The notes: generated by a model not told the origin, from the sequence alone. A stretch of 64,000 nucleotides of DNA from Larix kaempferi (GCA_027924585.1 BSBM01000307.1:12050001-12114000); one strand, 5' to 3'. Positions 32,450 through 44,381 are shown, numbered from the stretch's first letter. Program-made: numbers and translations.

Positions 32450-35400
32450 ATCACTAGCTTCTTATTGAAATCCATGAAAAATACAGTCAACACTCAACAT
32501 ATATCTACAACATTTATGGCCCAACGCATTATAGGGACAAGGATATTTTTGGGAGGACCTGTCAAAGCTAAATGATGATCTGCAAGGTAAAGATGTGATC
32601 ATTGCAGGGGATTTCAATGCCACCAAAGCGCAATAGGAGAAACGCGGAGGTTCAAGGGTAAGGGATCCTTTTGGAGAAAAGATGGAGGACATAATCTCTG
32701 AGTTGGACATGCTGGACATTCAGATGAAAAATGGGAAGTACACATGGAGCAATAGAAGATATGGTATTGGCCATATAGCGGCAAGACTGGATCGATTCCT
32801 CATAAGTTCCTCCTTCCTCCAGAAAGACCTCCTCCCTGCTGCTTATGCCCTTCCTTCTACTGCTTCTGATCACAAACCCATTTGCCTGACTCTTTCTGCT
32901 CCGGGCAATCTTGGGCCCATTCCGTTTCGTTTCAATCCTCTTTGGCTACATGGTAGGAATATTTTGAATCTAATTCAAAATGCATGGAGCTCCTGTCATT
33001 ATGGTTCTCCTAGTTTCATTTGGGAAAGCAATCTCAGAGATGTGCGCTCTGCTCTAAAAATTTGGGCAAAAACGACGTATAAAAATCTGGGCTCGCTCAA
33101 GCGAAAGCTCCAAACCGATCTAGCATCACTACATCACAGTATGGAGGACAGGGAAATTACTATCTGCACTCTAAACAATGAAAAGGAATTTAATTTGAGA
33201 ATTCTAAATGCTGCTAGGCTAGAGGAAGAGGCGTGGAGATTAAAGTCTAGGCAGATGTGGCTAAAAGGAGGGGACGGTAATACATAATATTTCCACAAAC
33301 AAACTAAAGCTCGGCTCAGTCACAATACTATCAAGGAATTGAAAGACAACAATGGGAACTAGGTGGTATGTCAGGAGGAGCTAAAGATACATGCCTTGGA
33401 GCATTTTCGGGAACTCTAAACAGATAAGGAAGAGGATGACCCAGAAGCACAAGCTAACCTGCTCTTAGGAATTCCGTTGCTTATTTCTGAAAATGAAAAT
33501 CGTGAGCTTGATAAACCTATCTTGGAATATGAAATAAGAGATGCTATATGATCTCTTCAAATGGACAAAGCCCCCAGGCCAGATGGATTCACCATAAATT
33601 TTTAGAGAGCTGCTTGGGGTATTATAAAAGAGGATTTGAAGAGGATGCTAAACTGGACCAGGAAAAAATATAAAATTGGTGGAGCCACCAACTCCTCCTT
33701 TTTGGCGCTTATTCCCAAAGAGAGCAACCCTCTTTCTCTTGACAAATTTTGGCCTATTTCTCTTTGCAACACCTCTTATAATATTCTTTCGAAAATCATC
33801 ACCACAAGAAAGAAAAACCTTATGGGCCGACTCATCTCTGACTCTCAAGGAGGATTTATTGCAGGGCGGTAGATTCTAGACAATATCATTATCGTTCAGG
33901 AGGCCATACACTCTCTAGTATGGGAAGAAAACAACAAGGAATGGCCATCAAATTGGATATGGCAAACGCCTTTGACAGGTTTAACCACTTTTTTCTGTTT
34001 GAAATAATGATCAAGTTTGGATTCCCCAAAAGATTTGTAAGATGGGTAGAAGCTTGCATCAACATACCCTGGATCGCCCCTCTTGTAAATGGCATGCCTA
34101 CAAATTTCTTCCAAGCCACCAGAGGACTTCGACAAGGTTTCTCCATGTCCCCTTTCCTCTATCTATTGGTGGCAGAATCTATGAGCATAAAGCTTCAACT
34201 TTTACAAGGGTCGGAAGAGCTAAAAGGTCTGAAGATCGTGAGAGGTGTAAAAGAATTCAACCACTCCTAGTTCGCTGATGATACCATTTTTCTTGGAGGA
34301 GCTTCTTCAATCATAGCTGAGGGATTTAAAGGCGCCTTGACAACCTTCCTTAAAGCTTCTGATGGAAAAGTGAACTCGGTCAAATCCAAAGTCTATGGTT
34401 GGAATTGTTGAGTAGGAACTCTAGTTAGAATAGCTCGGATTCTTGGCTTTGAAGGCTGCTCCTCTTGGAACTCCTTTAACTATTTGGGGATTCCAATATT
34501 CAAAGGGAAAAAAAAGTTGTCGATTGGCAAGGTTTGGTTGAAAAAATTAAAATCAAAATTTCTTCATGGGTATTCAGGTGGCTCAACCTGGCTGGCAAGT
34601 TGGTTTTGATCAGGTCTATCATCTCTGCCTACCCACTCTACATCAGCTTGATCTCTTTAGCACCCAAGATATTCATAAAAGATGTCACGAGAGAAATCAG
34701 AAGATTTATGTGGCAAGGAGGAAAATCGAATGGCACAAAGAAGTTTCACTTGATGAATTGGGAGAAAATCTGCAGGCCAAAAATATATGGAGGCGCTGGG
34801 GTAAAAGATCCCTCGATCGTGAACCTAGCCTTAGGAGCAAAAATTATTTGGAGAGTTGTCTCAGGGAAAAAAAATTTGTGGAAGGAGATACTCATAAATA
34901 AATACATGACTGGGGGCAGAAGAAGGTGTGTGGAGGAAATAGATCAGAATAAAAAACGACACTACTATCTGGAATATTTGTAAGAAGCTGACGTTTATTA
35001 TCCAACAACAACTTTATTGGATTCCTGGAAATGGAAAGCAGATCAACCTATGGCTCGACAATTTAGGTCCGTATCAGACCTCCCCCACCAACTTTATTCA
35101 GAACTTTGTCGATTTGAAGGCCTGGATGGAGCAAGCCAACATCTCCACCTTATTCAATCTCTCTATGTGGACTGACAGTGGAAGATGGACAGGATGTTTT
35201 GATTTGGAGATTCCGGTACATCTTCATGCAGAATTCAATGCCCTTCTTTCTCTTCTTCATGGCGCAACCACAGTCCATCAGAACATGAATGACAGAAGAG
35301 GCTGGAGCAAGTCTGGGGCATTCACTGTCAAGGAAGGATATCGACTGATGGACAACTCCAACTACAACAGAGGTAAGGATAAAAAATGGAGCAAAATTTG

Positions 35401-36470
35401 GTGCAACAATGGCCTTCCTAATATAAATTTCTTCACATGGACCCTTGCCCACCGCAAAATTCTCACTGCAGAGAACCTTAGAAAGAGAGGTATATAAGGG
35501 CCTGCAAGATGCATTCTATGCAAAGGCTCTGAAGAAACAATTGATCGCTTGTTCCTTGAATGCAAATTCGCCCATGAAGTTTGGCATAGAGCTTATATTG
35601 ACTTAAATTTTGTGGTGACGTTGCCAACAAATTGGAATGATCTCTTTGCTTGCTAGAAGGACTACTATCATGGATCTCTCCATAACAAACCTGATTTTAA
35701 AAGAGCATGGGAATCTCTTCCCAAGTACATCTGCTGGAAGATTTGGATATCAAGGATTAAGGAAATTTTTGAAGAAAATCGATCCACTCCACATAGAGTC
35801 CTTGCCTCGGCCAAGGCCCTTTGGGATGAATCCCTCCTGATGAAAGATATGAAGAATATCAATAAGGAACCCTTGACCATAGAAGAAAAAATATGGGCCT
35901 CTGAATTTCTAACCCCAAATCCCTCCCTCTCCTTGGTGTTCTTCGTCGAGAGACCTATAACTCAGAATTGGCATATTAGGATGAGCATCGAGGATTTTCA
36001 TAGTTGGAGGAGGAATCTTGGATGCAAGACTATGTTCTTTGATGGTGCCTCGAAAGGAAACCCTGGTATGGCAGGTGCGGGTGGAGTCCTCTATGACTCT
36101 GAAGGAAGTAAGAGGAAATACTTTGCTTGGGGAATCGGAAGAAGATCCAATATTAGTGCATAATGGTTATCTCTTATTAAAGGCTTGGAGATTGCAAGGG
36201 AAGATGGCATTACAGATATGGTTGTTTTCGGTGACTCAATGCTGGTTATTCGAGAAGCAAGGAACATGGTTAAAAATCTCAAGATCCCTACTTCAAAGAT
36301 CCATCACTCTCTAAAGTGTCTAGTTAATGAATTCAACACCATAAACTTCCTTCATATTCTCAGGTCCAATAATTAGGATGTAGACGCAATGGCAAATATT
36401 AGTGCCAAACTTGATCGAGGAGTTCTAGTTAGCAATCAAAAGGTATATGAAAAGGTGTGGATCCCCTGAG
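32450..36470 (+). pseudogene. LINE ORF2 continued: endonuclease, RT, zf-RVT, RNase H
   Basis: Endonuclease end: GDFNAT (near 32609) and SDHKPICLTL (near 32870). Reverse transcriptase: DKAPRPDGFT, FLALIPKE, MAIKLDMANAFDRF, RGLRQGFSMSP and active site FADDTIFLGG (near 34272). A zinc-binding region (ILCKGSEETIDRLFLECKF) follows near 35510. RNase H has DGASKGNPGMAGAGG (near 36045) and VFGDSMLVI. The open pieces lie in all three frames, with stops such as TAG 32634-32636 (shared with copy 1) and TAA 33285-33287. This is a plant L1-clade ORF2, not functional here. Confidence 0.85.
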
Positions 36471-37391
36471 GTTGATCAGCTAGTTCGGTTGGCTCGATTC
36501 CTATTGACCCACCTATGTGAGACTATCCACTCACTAGGTTGGAGAAATGCTAATGCACCTTCCTCCCTTAAAAATATGAAACGTTTTTTTTCCATGAGCG
36601 TAATCTTAGACCTTTCTATAGTCTCTTACCCACCCTCGCTCCTTGGAATGGGAGCTATCCGCATGCCTGAATCAGATGGACTGCACATGGATGGCATGCA
36701 CACATTTAAGGCTTTGGGAAATCGTGGAGGTTTTCATTTAAAAGCAGTGAGCGATGCAAGCAGGTGGCATTCCTTCTCATTACCTGTGCCTGCAAACATG
36801 GCCGATTCTGTCTCTTCTGCTAATTGCCTCCTCTGTCGAAAGACAATTCATTCTGGAGGCCCAGCGGATTCAGGAAGAAGGTATCCTTGCTGCAATGATA
36901 GGGATCATGGTGACTCAGCTCAGATGCAACACAGTGTGCATGATGGTTTCCAGAACCTTCCGACGAATGATTTGAACTCGAACTTGACCCCTGTTATCGA
37001 AGGCGACTGCTCTGTTCCCACTCAATATTTTGACCACATTCCAACAAATGTCAAGGAATATCTTATTGACATGGAACCTCATATCCTCCTGCTACGAGGA
37101 GAAAATTATGAATTAAAAAATTCCATCCAACATTTGTATATTCTGACATGGGTTACAAATAAGGAGGTTCGTGACAGTAGTGGCAAGCTTAATGAGAAGG
37201 TTGATAGCCTTGCCGAGGTCCTGGACAATGGGTGTCCATGGTCAATCAACTTGGGTACAAAACTCTCTGCGCTTCACTGCAGCCTCAGAATTGTGGAAGG
37301 GAAGATCGATTGTATGCTCGTCGAGATTAGAGGTCTGAAGCAGGACTTGCAGAATGATCATGGTGGCATGGGACATGAGAAGCACCACTAG
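36447..37391 (+). CDS. LINE ORF3, 314 codons, intact, unknown function
   Basis: ATG 36447 overlaps the end of the RNase H frame by a few codons (TATATGA) and stays open for 314 codons, although ORF1 and ORF2 of the same LINE copy are full of stops. It contains a possible zinc-binding patch (CLLCRKTIH followed by CCNDRDHG at about 128-153) and a heptad-like region (about 205-245). No known domain is recognised. Plant L1 elements usually end with the RNase H, so a third ORF is unusual. Alternatives: an over-printed 3' extension, a captured gene, or a chance open frame. Confidence 0.5.
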   Translation: MKRCGSPEVDQLVRLARFLLTHLCETIHSLGWRNANAPSSLKNMKRFFSMSVILDLSIVSYPPSLLGMGAIRMPESDGLHMDGMHTFKALGNRGGFHLKAVSDASRWHSFSLPVPANMADSVSSANCLLCRKTIHSGGPADSGRRYPCCNDRDHGDSAQMQHSVHDGFQNLPTNDLNSNLTPVIEGDCSVPTQYFDHIPTNVKEYLIDMEPHILLLRGENYELKNSIQHLYILTWVTNKEVRDSSGKLNEKVDSLAEVLDNGCPWSINLGTKLSALHCSLRIVEGKIDCMLVEIRGLKQDLQNDHGGMGHEKHH

Positions 37392-37770
37392 CCTAACTCC
37401 CGTTGCTAGTTCTAACTTGCAGTAGCGGTTTTTCGAGGTCTCCTGGGCTCTTTTTCTTTATACTTGATCAATTTCCAGAATCTTTGTTCTCCAGTTTTTA
37501 GGTGTGTTTTTTGAAGTAGTTTATTAGGCTCACAGGCCTGGATGATGTTTCTTTATGTAATGTCTTTGTTTTAAGCCTATAGGACTGGTATTCAGACATA
37601 TACTCTTCATAGTTCATAATTTTGCCATGCTAGTAGCAGACTTGCTAAAGATGGCTGTGGAGACAAGGCTGCCTCTCTCTATTAGGGATCAAACCTCCTT
37701 CTACACTTTGTAACTTCGTTTTTCTTCTCTTTTAATATATAAAAGCTCTCACCCATTTTTGTTATAAAAA
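37392..37770 (+). other. LINE 3' UTR and A tail
   Basis: Noncoding T-rich text ending TTGTTATAAAAAAAAATTAATG. The A run at about 37766-37774 marks the likely 3' end of the LINE. AT-rich low-complexity DNA follows to about 37895. Confidence 0.6.
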
Positions 37771-37895
37771 AAAATTAATGTAATTTTAAATATAAATATA
37801 AATATAAATTATATTAAATTAAAATTTAATATAAATATTACAATATATTTTAATTTAAATCTAAATATATTTTTAAATAATATTTAAATTTAAAT

Positions 37896-37997
37896 TTAAT
37901 TGGAGGGGGCCACGGTGGAGGGTGCAGGCGACGGCGGGAGGGGAGGAGGGGAGGGCTACGCAGGAGGAGGGGAGGAGGTCAGGGAGCTGGAGGAGGG
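37896..37997. other. Purine-rich GC-rich spacer
   Basis: Text such as GGGAGGGGAGGAGGGGAGGG, sharply different from the AT-rich block before it. It joins directly to repeat unit remnant D at 37998. Confidence 0.5.
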
Positions 37998-38108
37998 GAT
38001 TCTGAACTCATGTGTTAATAAATCTTTTGTAAAGGACTTATTCCAATACCCAATTATTATGTCCTCCCTTGCCAAGACGCTCTGTAAATTGCTGAACATT
38101 GGTTGCAA
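37998..38108 (-). pseudogene. GLR gene fragment, copy D (repeat unit remnant, left part)
   Basis: Same text as 7376-7490 of copy A (plus-strand GATTCTGAACTCATGTGTTAATAA and following). The minus strand encodes the LQSVLAREDI and GYWNKSF part. Cut on the left by the purine-rich spacer and on the right by the P450 fragment. Confidence 0.65.
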
Positions 38109-38109
38109 C

Positions 38110-38116
38110 TATATAA
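38110..38116 (+). promoter_or_regulatory. Possible TATA box of the inserted P450 fragment
   Basis: TATATAA lies about 97 bp upstream of the P450 ATG (38213) and at the very left edge of the insert, so the inserted piece may include its original core promoter. Confidence 0.3.
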
Positions 38117-38212
38117 CCACACCGCTGGCATGTTTACCACAAACAATAATGGAGACGCTCAATTGATGCAACAACTTTGTAAGTGTTCAGAGTTGTGATT
38201 TTCTGCTTTGCC

Positions 38213-39534
38213 ATGGATTTACAGCGGTTGTTTGCCACTACAGATATGTGAATTATCGGCTATCTAACAATGGCCATGGTATCCGCTTACGTGATTTACA
38301 GGCGACTACGCTCCTCAGTGAAATTGCCGCTTGGTCCTCGTGCTTGGCCCATAATCGGGCACCTGCATCTCATGGGAAAACTGCCTCATAGGTCCCTGGA
38401 TCGACTCTACAAAACGTACGGCCCACTCATGTATATGAGACTGGGATCCATGCCATGTGTGGTCGCCTCCACGGCTAAAATGGCCTAAGAATTTCTCAAG
38501 ACGAACGACCTCATATTCGCTTCCCCTCCCCGGGTGGCAGCCGGGAAATACACTGTCTACAACTACTCCGACATCACCTGGTCTCCGTACGGAGAGCTCT
38601 GGCGCCTCGGAAGGAAACTCTGCCTCATGGAGCTTTTCAGCTCCAAGTGACTCGAATCCTTCGAGTATATCAGAGTAGAAGAGGTGGCCCGGATGATAGG
38701 TTCCGTGTTCGATACCTGCTGACGGGGCCTCCCTGTAGAAATATGGGAAGAGACGACTAATGTTAGCAATAACATAATTTCTCGGATGGTTTTAGGATGA
38801 AGGTACTTAGACGAAAAGGCCGGGAATAAGATAAAGCCGGTGGAGTTCAAGGAGATGTGGGAGGAGCTGTTTGTGCTCAATGGGGTTTTAAATATCCGAG
38901 ACTTCATACCGTGGCTCGGCTGATTGGATCTCCAGCGTTACATCAGATGTATGAATAAGTTAAGCAAGAGGTTGGATGTTTTGCTGGAGGAAGTGTTGGA
39001 AGAGCACGAAAGCCGAAGGAAGGGCATAGCCAATTATGTGGCCAAGGATATGGTAGACATTTTGCTGCAGCAAGCCGACGATCCCCAGCTGAATCTGAGT
39101 TGAACCAAAGTCAAAGCATTCACGCAGGCACGCACTTACAACTTTTCTCGTTTCTGTGTTCTTTTATGTCGTTACAAATATTTTTCAATTATTTGTACCG
39201 TTTGAATTTTTTGTGTGCGGGACATCATAACGGGCGGCACCGAGAGCTCTATGATGCTCGTAGAGTGGGCATTGATTGAGCTCCTCAAAAAACTAGAAAT
39301 ATTCGAAAAGGCGATGGAAGAGCTCGACAGAGTTATGGGGAGAGAGCGGTGGGTTGAGGAGAAGGACATTCCTGGGCTGGAGTATCTTCAAGCGATCGTG
39401 AAGGAGATGATGAGACTCCACCCGGTGGCCCCCTTGCTCATCCCCCATCTCTCCACGAATCCTTGCAACGTCACCGATTACGACACTCCTGCGAACACGA
39501 GGTTGTACGTTAACGTCTGGACTATCGCTCACCT
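38213..39534 (+). pseudogene. Cytochrome P450 (CYP71-clan, CYP750-like), truncated pseudogene
   Basis: Start GCCATGG at 38213, a membrane anchor, hinge PLGPRAWPIIGHLHLMG, helix C (WSPYGELWRLGRKLC), helix I (GGTESS, after the intron) and the K-helix ExxR (KEMMRLHP). The frame is kept from 38213 to about 39127, with roughly seven stops (TGA or TAA). Each is explicable by one C-to-T or G-to-A change. The intron 39128-39220 has lost both GT and AG (GC...GG). The copy stops at VNVWTIAH near 39534, so the PERF and heme-binding Cys regions are missing. P450s of this clan are ER-bound monooxygenases of specialised metabolism. Clan is sure; the CYP750 suggestion is from overall resemblance only. Confidence 0.85.
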
Positions 39535-39660
39535 AACATTGGTTATAAATATATGATTTCGCATCGTTTTCCTTATGATTCTATTTAGAGGATTACACAT
39601 AAGAAACGCCATCATAATTACAGTGGCTAAGTTATAATAAATAAAGTGATATAATGAATA
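39528..39660. repeat. Repeat unit remnant D, right part
   Basis: CATTGGTTATAAATATATGA onward matches 7497-7615 of copy A and 15293-15410 of copy B. With 37998-38108 it shows that the P450 piece lies inside a repeat unit. Confidence 0.75.
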
Positions 39661-40657
39661 TTGGACAACTAATATGATATTATTTGAAGTTTGACATAAA
39701 ATATGGGTAATCGGGCTAGAGTGCTTTGGTTTTTTTAAAGTTAGTTGTACGTTTACAAACATTTATATGTTAATCATGTTTTTCCATTCTCCATTATTTT
39801 TGTTTTTCAATAATATATATTATGATTTTTCTTTAAGTAAAATTTAGAATTTTAAAATTGAGAAATTTGGTTTTTTAAATTTGTAAAGTAAAAAATATCA
39901 ATTATATTAGAAAAAGCACATTATAAAATATTGTATTGATATGCAATGATGCCAATAAGGTAACATTATTTGGAACTTAATATAAAATGTTTGTATTGAT
40001 ATACAATTGATATGTGTCACCCTTGTGGTCTTGAGTTTTATATCTAATTATATACCCAATCAAGAGGTAAGGCAAAAAAAAATAAGAATGTGTATAGTAA
40101 ATGTGACTTTATCTTCTAGTGTATAGAAAGAAAACAGTAACACATATCTATAATAGGTGTTAGATTTGATTTTCCAAGTGAATGTTTTCCTTATGGGAAC
40201 ATTTGTATGATAGTACCATGTCCTTAATGAATTGTTGCTATTGCATTTATATATAAACATTATAAGAAATTGGCTATATTTTGTGAATCCATTATTTGAA
40301 AGTAGCTCTGATATTTTTTTATAAGCCTTATGCTTGACAGCGTGATAGTTGCTTTGTGAGGAGCTTGGTATACTAATTTCTTTAAAGATGGAAACAAAAT
40401 ATGGGGTAAAAACTAGAAATTTATGTTCAATTGAGACAAATTATGTTGAATTGGGAGGTTGAAAAGACATTTTCTTGGTTTGCTAGAGGGTTTAGTGTTT
40501 ATTGTTGTATAATACAAAGTGTAGAGAAGTGAGGCTTAAATCCTTGGTTGGTGATGGATATACTTCTTTTTATGTTTGGACACTAATGGAGTAGAAAAAG
40601 TTGGAGAAAAAGTAGGCTCCTTAAAATTATGAAATTAATCTTAAGTAAATGGGGCAT
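39661..40657. other. AT-rich gene-free stretch
   Basis: No coding or RNA gene recognised. Low GC, many short open frames only. Confidence 0.5.
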
Positions 40658-41632
40658 ATATGTCTATGTCTATCAGGAGGGAGGCTATGCAACTATGGTT
40701 AGGGTTTGATAGTCAGCTCCCCTGGTGATCTTGGCGGCCATGGATCCTCCATGGCCGCCTTCCTCCTCCTCCATTGATTTACTTTCTGTCATGGGCCAGA
40801 TGTAGTTTATTAGGGACGGTTTCATCCTTCGTTTTGGAACAATTGCGGTGCCTTCGCGCGGCGACCCATTGGGTAGCAGGCTCCTCCTGCTTCCCAGTGG
40901 CGGTGGCGGTGGTTTTTTGTGATGCGGGGAGCAGATTCAAAATTGGGCATCCTTGACGTGGATGACGGAGACAGTGGAGGTCGTTGGAGCACATGGGCTT
41001 CGTTCTCTCCATTGATGGCAGTGAAATCACTAAGGAAGCCGAGCTACGGTGGCTTCCCTGGCTCTGGCTCGAAGATGGATGCGGATGTCTGATTGTGCAC
41101 GAGTTTCAAACATAGGCATGGTCCCTTTGACGGCGGTGGACTGCTGATAGCAGTGACTTCGGCGATCTGCCAGCGAGCAAGTTCCTTTGAGGCGACGGCA
41201 GCTGTTTCTTTGCCGAGGGAGCCACACTATGACTTCCTTGTCTGGGTGAGGTTTCTATGCGGCGGCCTAGGGTTTCATTGCTGAAGCCAATGGCTCTGCA
41301 ATCTTTCCAAACGTTTTTGGATATTCAGTTTTTTGTTTGCTATTTTTGCTTTTTTTATTGCTTTTCTGCAACTCTATCTAGCTGGGTTTTAGACAGTATC
41401 TGAGTCGGGTTTTTTCCTTGTATTTGAGCCATTTATGGTTGTCCGGAACTAGGTTTTTAGATGGAGGATTTTTTCTGAGGTACCGTGGTACCTGAATTTA
41501 ATGAAGCTGAAAAGTTGCTACTAGAAAGGGCTCACTGAAGTTGTTCTGCATTATCTAAATGTAATTTTGTACTCGCAAGATGAAATAAAATTACGCTTTT
41601 TTTCCAGGAAAAAAAATATGTCTATGTCTATC
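40658..41632 (+). mobile_element. Non-autonomous LINE-like insert with 17-bp target duplications
   Basis: The 17-bp text ATATGTCTATGTCTATC at 40658-40674 is repeated exactly at 41616-41632. The insert (40675-41615) is GC-richer than its flanks. It starts with a short ORF-like MDPPWPPSSSS at 40741, resembling the MDPPSEP start of LINE ORF1, and ends with AATAAAATTACGC, a T run, and A(7). Long target duplications plus an A-rich 3' end mark non-LTR retrotransposition. No endonuclease or RT remains. Confidence 0.8.
40733..40759. repeat. Perfect 12-bp palindromic arms
   Basis: GGCGGCCATGGA (40733-40744) and TCCATGGCCGCC (40748-40759) with a 3-bp loop, a strong hairpin spanning the ATG near the 5' end of the LINE-like insert. 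Confidence 0.8.
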
Positions 41633-44381
41633 CAAGTTTGCAATAATGGTATTTACTTTTATGTGGAAGCTGTGATATGAACCCCATACATAGACAATCA
41701 CATTAGTATGATATTTATTTCCAATCTGAAAGCTATATACTTCACTTTAAAAAGGTGCATGAACTAGCCATAAAAATTGCAATGATTCTGCTATTTAGTT
41801 ATGTGCATGTCTCCCCCTTATCAACAATCATATACACTAAGATGGGTAACCTTATGGAGTAGTAAATGAACTATATCCTACTATAGTGAGGGGATCATGT
41901 AGCAGCTTTAAAGCATACTTGCTTTTATACTCCCAAATTCCGACCATCAAAATTATGAAAACTTCATTGCAGTAGGGTGACTTATATACAAAAACGTTAT
42001 TATTGACAAGTACATATTTAGGAAAAATGTTCATTGAAGGGGAATGTTAGTCCCTAAAACGTAAAAAAAATATATGATGGGTAAGCCTGAGGTGAAATTC
42101 CAACACTGTATGCAAGAAGTCTAAAATGACGCCAGTAGTTGTGGCTGCGGAAGAGAGTGCAAAAGGGATCGTGCGAAAATTCTGAAATATGTGATGTCAG
42201 CAATGGGCGATTTGGGAGGGTTTATAAAGGTCAAAAGGGATCATGTGAGAATTATCAAATATGTGAACCGACGGGTCGAAAGGGATCATGCGGAGAAGGT
42301 TGAAAGGGATCATGCAAGAATTCTCAAATATGTGACGCCGCCAATTGGCGGTTGGGAGGTTTTATATCACTATGGCTACTCTTAAGTTAAGTTCATGGTG
42401 AAGGGTAAATATTCATCCAACTCTTCTATACTGAAAAGTAGAAAAAATATTTATATTTTAATTGACAAGATTAAACTATGTACATTCTCTAAAAATAAAT
42501 ATTCTAAATAAAATATTTCTCTTTAAATTGTTTACAATATCTATAATGGATTAACCACTAGATCCATACGTTTTAATTAATTTCAATAAAAGCAATAACA
42601 TATATACTTTATAATCAAACCATGCAAAAATGTGTGTGAGAGTGAGAACAATTAGAGCATACTCCACAATGCATAAGTTTGATTAAAACAAAAATTACGC
42701 TACCTTTTGGATAACTTTCCTAGGATTCCCACACATGCATCAAAAATGTTGTTCCAATCAATAATGTCCAAAAGGATATGTCTTTCTGACATTGAGCTTG
42801 GGATGGGGTAGAGGGGAAAACGTTATGGGGAATTCTTGAAATATTTAGATGTAAAGTATTCATATAGATAGATAAAGAGTGTGATAGATAAAGATGCATA
42901 TAGTCAGGAAACATTATCTTTATCATGAAGCTGGCCAAACTTCCTCTTGTGGATTGCTGAGAGATATATATTTAATTATTAGTTATATGTTTCCCTTTAA
43001 TTATTTATTGTAATAATGAGAATTCCATTAATTGAAAACTAGGTGATACAAAGGCCCAATAATGTGGTCATATAATAAGCAAATATTAGATATCAACATT
43101 GTAACCATATCATAAATTTTAACGCAAACACATACCGTTACCAATGCAATAAAATGGCTATAAATCAACATGTTAGGTGTTTTTAAAGAGATGAATATGT
43201 AAACATAAAAAAAGAGAGATTCCCACATTTTCTTAGGTTCATTCAATGCTTATTGTTTTCCTTTCAAAATTGTCACGAAGCCACACATTTGCAATTAATT
43301 ATAGTAATAAGTCCTCAATGCCATTATTATTTACACCCATAATGTGTGACTAATAATTGTGTCAATATTTTACGAAGCCAAAAGGGTGAGGAAAATATAA
43401 CAAAGATAATGAAATTATGGTGATTGTAGGATCTCAAAAGATTAAGTATGGAAACAAAATGTGATTCCAATTCTCATATCGGCAAGGATCAACACTGCTC
43501 ATAACCCATGAATTCAAGTGAAGATTTAGAAAGACAGGGTGTCCAAGATTCTTTGGAAAGCTTTCAGTAAGTGACACTAACAAAGTTGCATGCATCAATA
43601 TGATGGTAGGATTATCTAGGGGTGAGCTATGTGCTAGATTTAATGTTTTAGAGTGGTACACTACATTAAGAAATATATGAGAAACAAAATGAATACAAAT
43701 TATTTTAGTATTTCTATGAAAAAAACAAGTATTGGAAGATGAAATCTAAATCATGTTTACATTTCACATCCACCCTCATATAATATAGAGGTACGATATT
43801 CATTGAGCAACCAAGGATTTTCAATGAAGACATTGATGGGTTGTCGAAAACGTGACCCTTCTTTTGAAATTTTATAAAATTTGTTGTCCTTCACAAATGA
43901 CAAGTGATTTAAAAAATTTGCATTTTTTTAAAGGTGATTTTTAAGTTACCCTTTTAGGAAGGGTTTGAACCCCTTGGAATTGCTAGGAAGGGTTCAATTT
44001 TGATCACTGGTTTATATTACAAAGGCCAAATATGTGACACCGACAGCTACAAGAAGATGCATATGGCATCCACAACACCTGCGAAGTAAATGAAGTCTCA
44101 CCTGAAGTATCTATGAGAGCTGCAGGAACCAAGTTTCTACAGTATCAAAGGGGTGCGACAAAAACCCAACAACCTTAACATCCTTAACATCCTTAACCTC
44201 GATAGAGGACCTTACTTAACACTTTGCAGATTTGCTTACATCTAACAGTTTAATTAACTTTGACAAATATTCATTCATATACCATTCATACGCATGGATC
44301 ATTGCAAATTCATCAATATGCAACATATAATAATAAACATCACACATCATCACATAAGCATACACATTAAATACCAGATGT
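41633..44381. other. Gene-free stretch with one local repeat
   Basis: No coding region supported. At 42160-42370 the words AAAGGGATCATG and AATTCTCAAATATGTGA recur three or four times, see separate entry. The rest is AT-rich unique-looking DNA. Confidence 0.5.
42160..42370. repeat. Imperfect direct repeats (AAAGGGATCATG ... CAAATATGTGA)
   Basis: AAAGGGATCRTG starts near 42164, 42235, 42280 and 42303. Three of these are followed by GA-AATT-T-AAATATGTGA, and two ends read GGGAGG plus a TTTATA. Confidence 0.65.

Larger units (their letters stand above)
17241..37770 (+). mobile_element. L1-type LINE, copy 2, split by the gypsy element
   Basis: LINE sequence lies at 17241-19039 and resumes at 32450; the inserted gypsy element accounts for the rest. 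Without the insert the copy is about 7.1 kb and near full length: 5' UTR, ORF1, ORF2 (endonuclease, reverse transcriptase, zf-RVT, RNase H), an extra ORF, a 3' UTR, and a short A tail at about 37766. ORF1 and ORF2 carry many stops and frameshifts. No clear target duplication was found because both flanks are AT-rich. Confidence 0.85.

Noticed and set aside
38213-39534. Working P450 gene
   Set aside because: About seven stops, both splice sites lost, heme-binding region missing.
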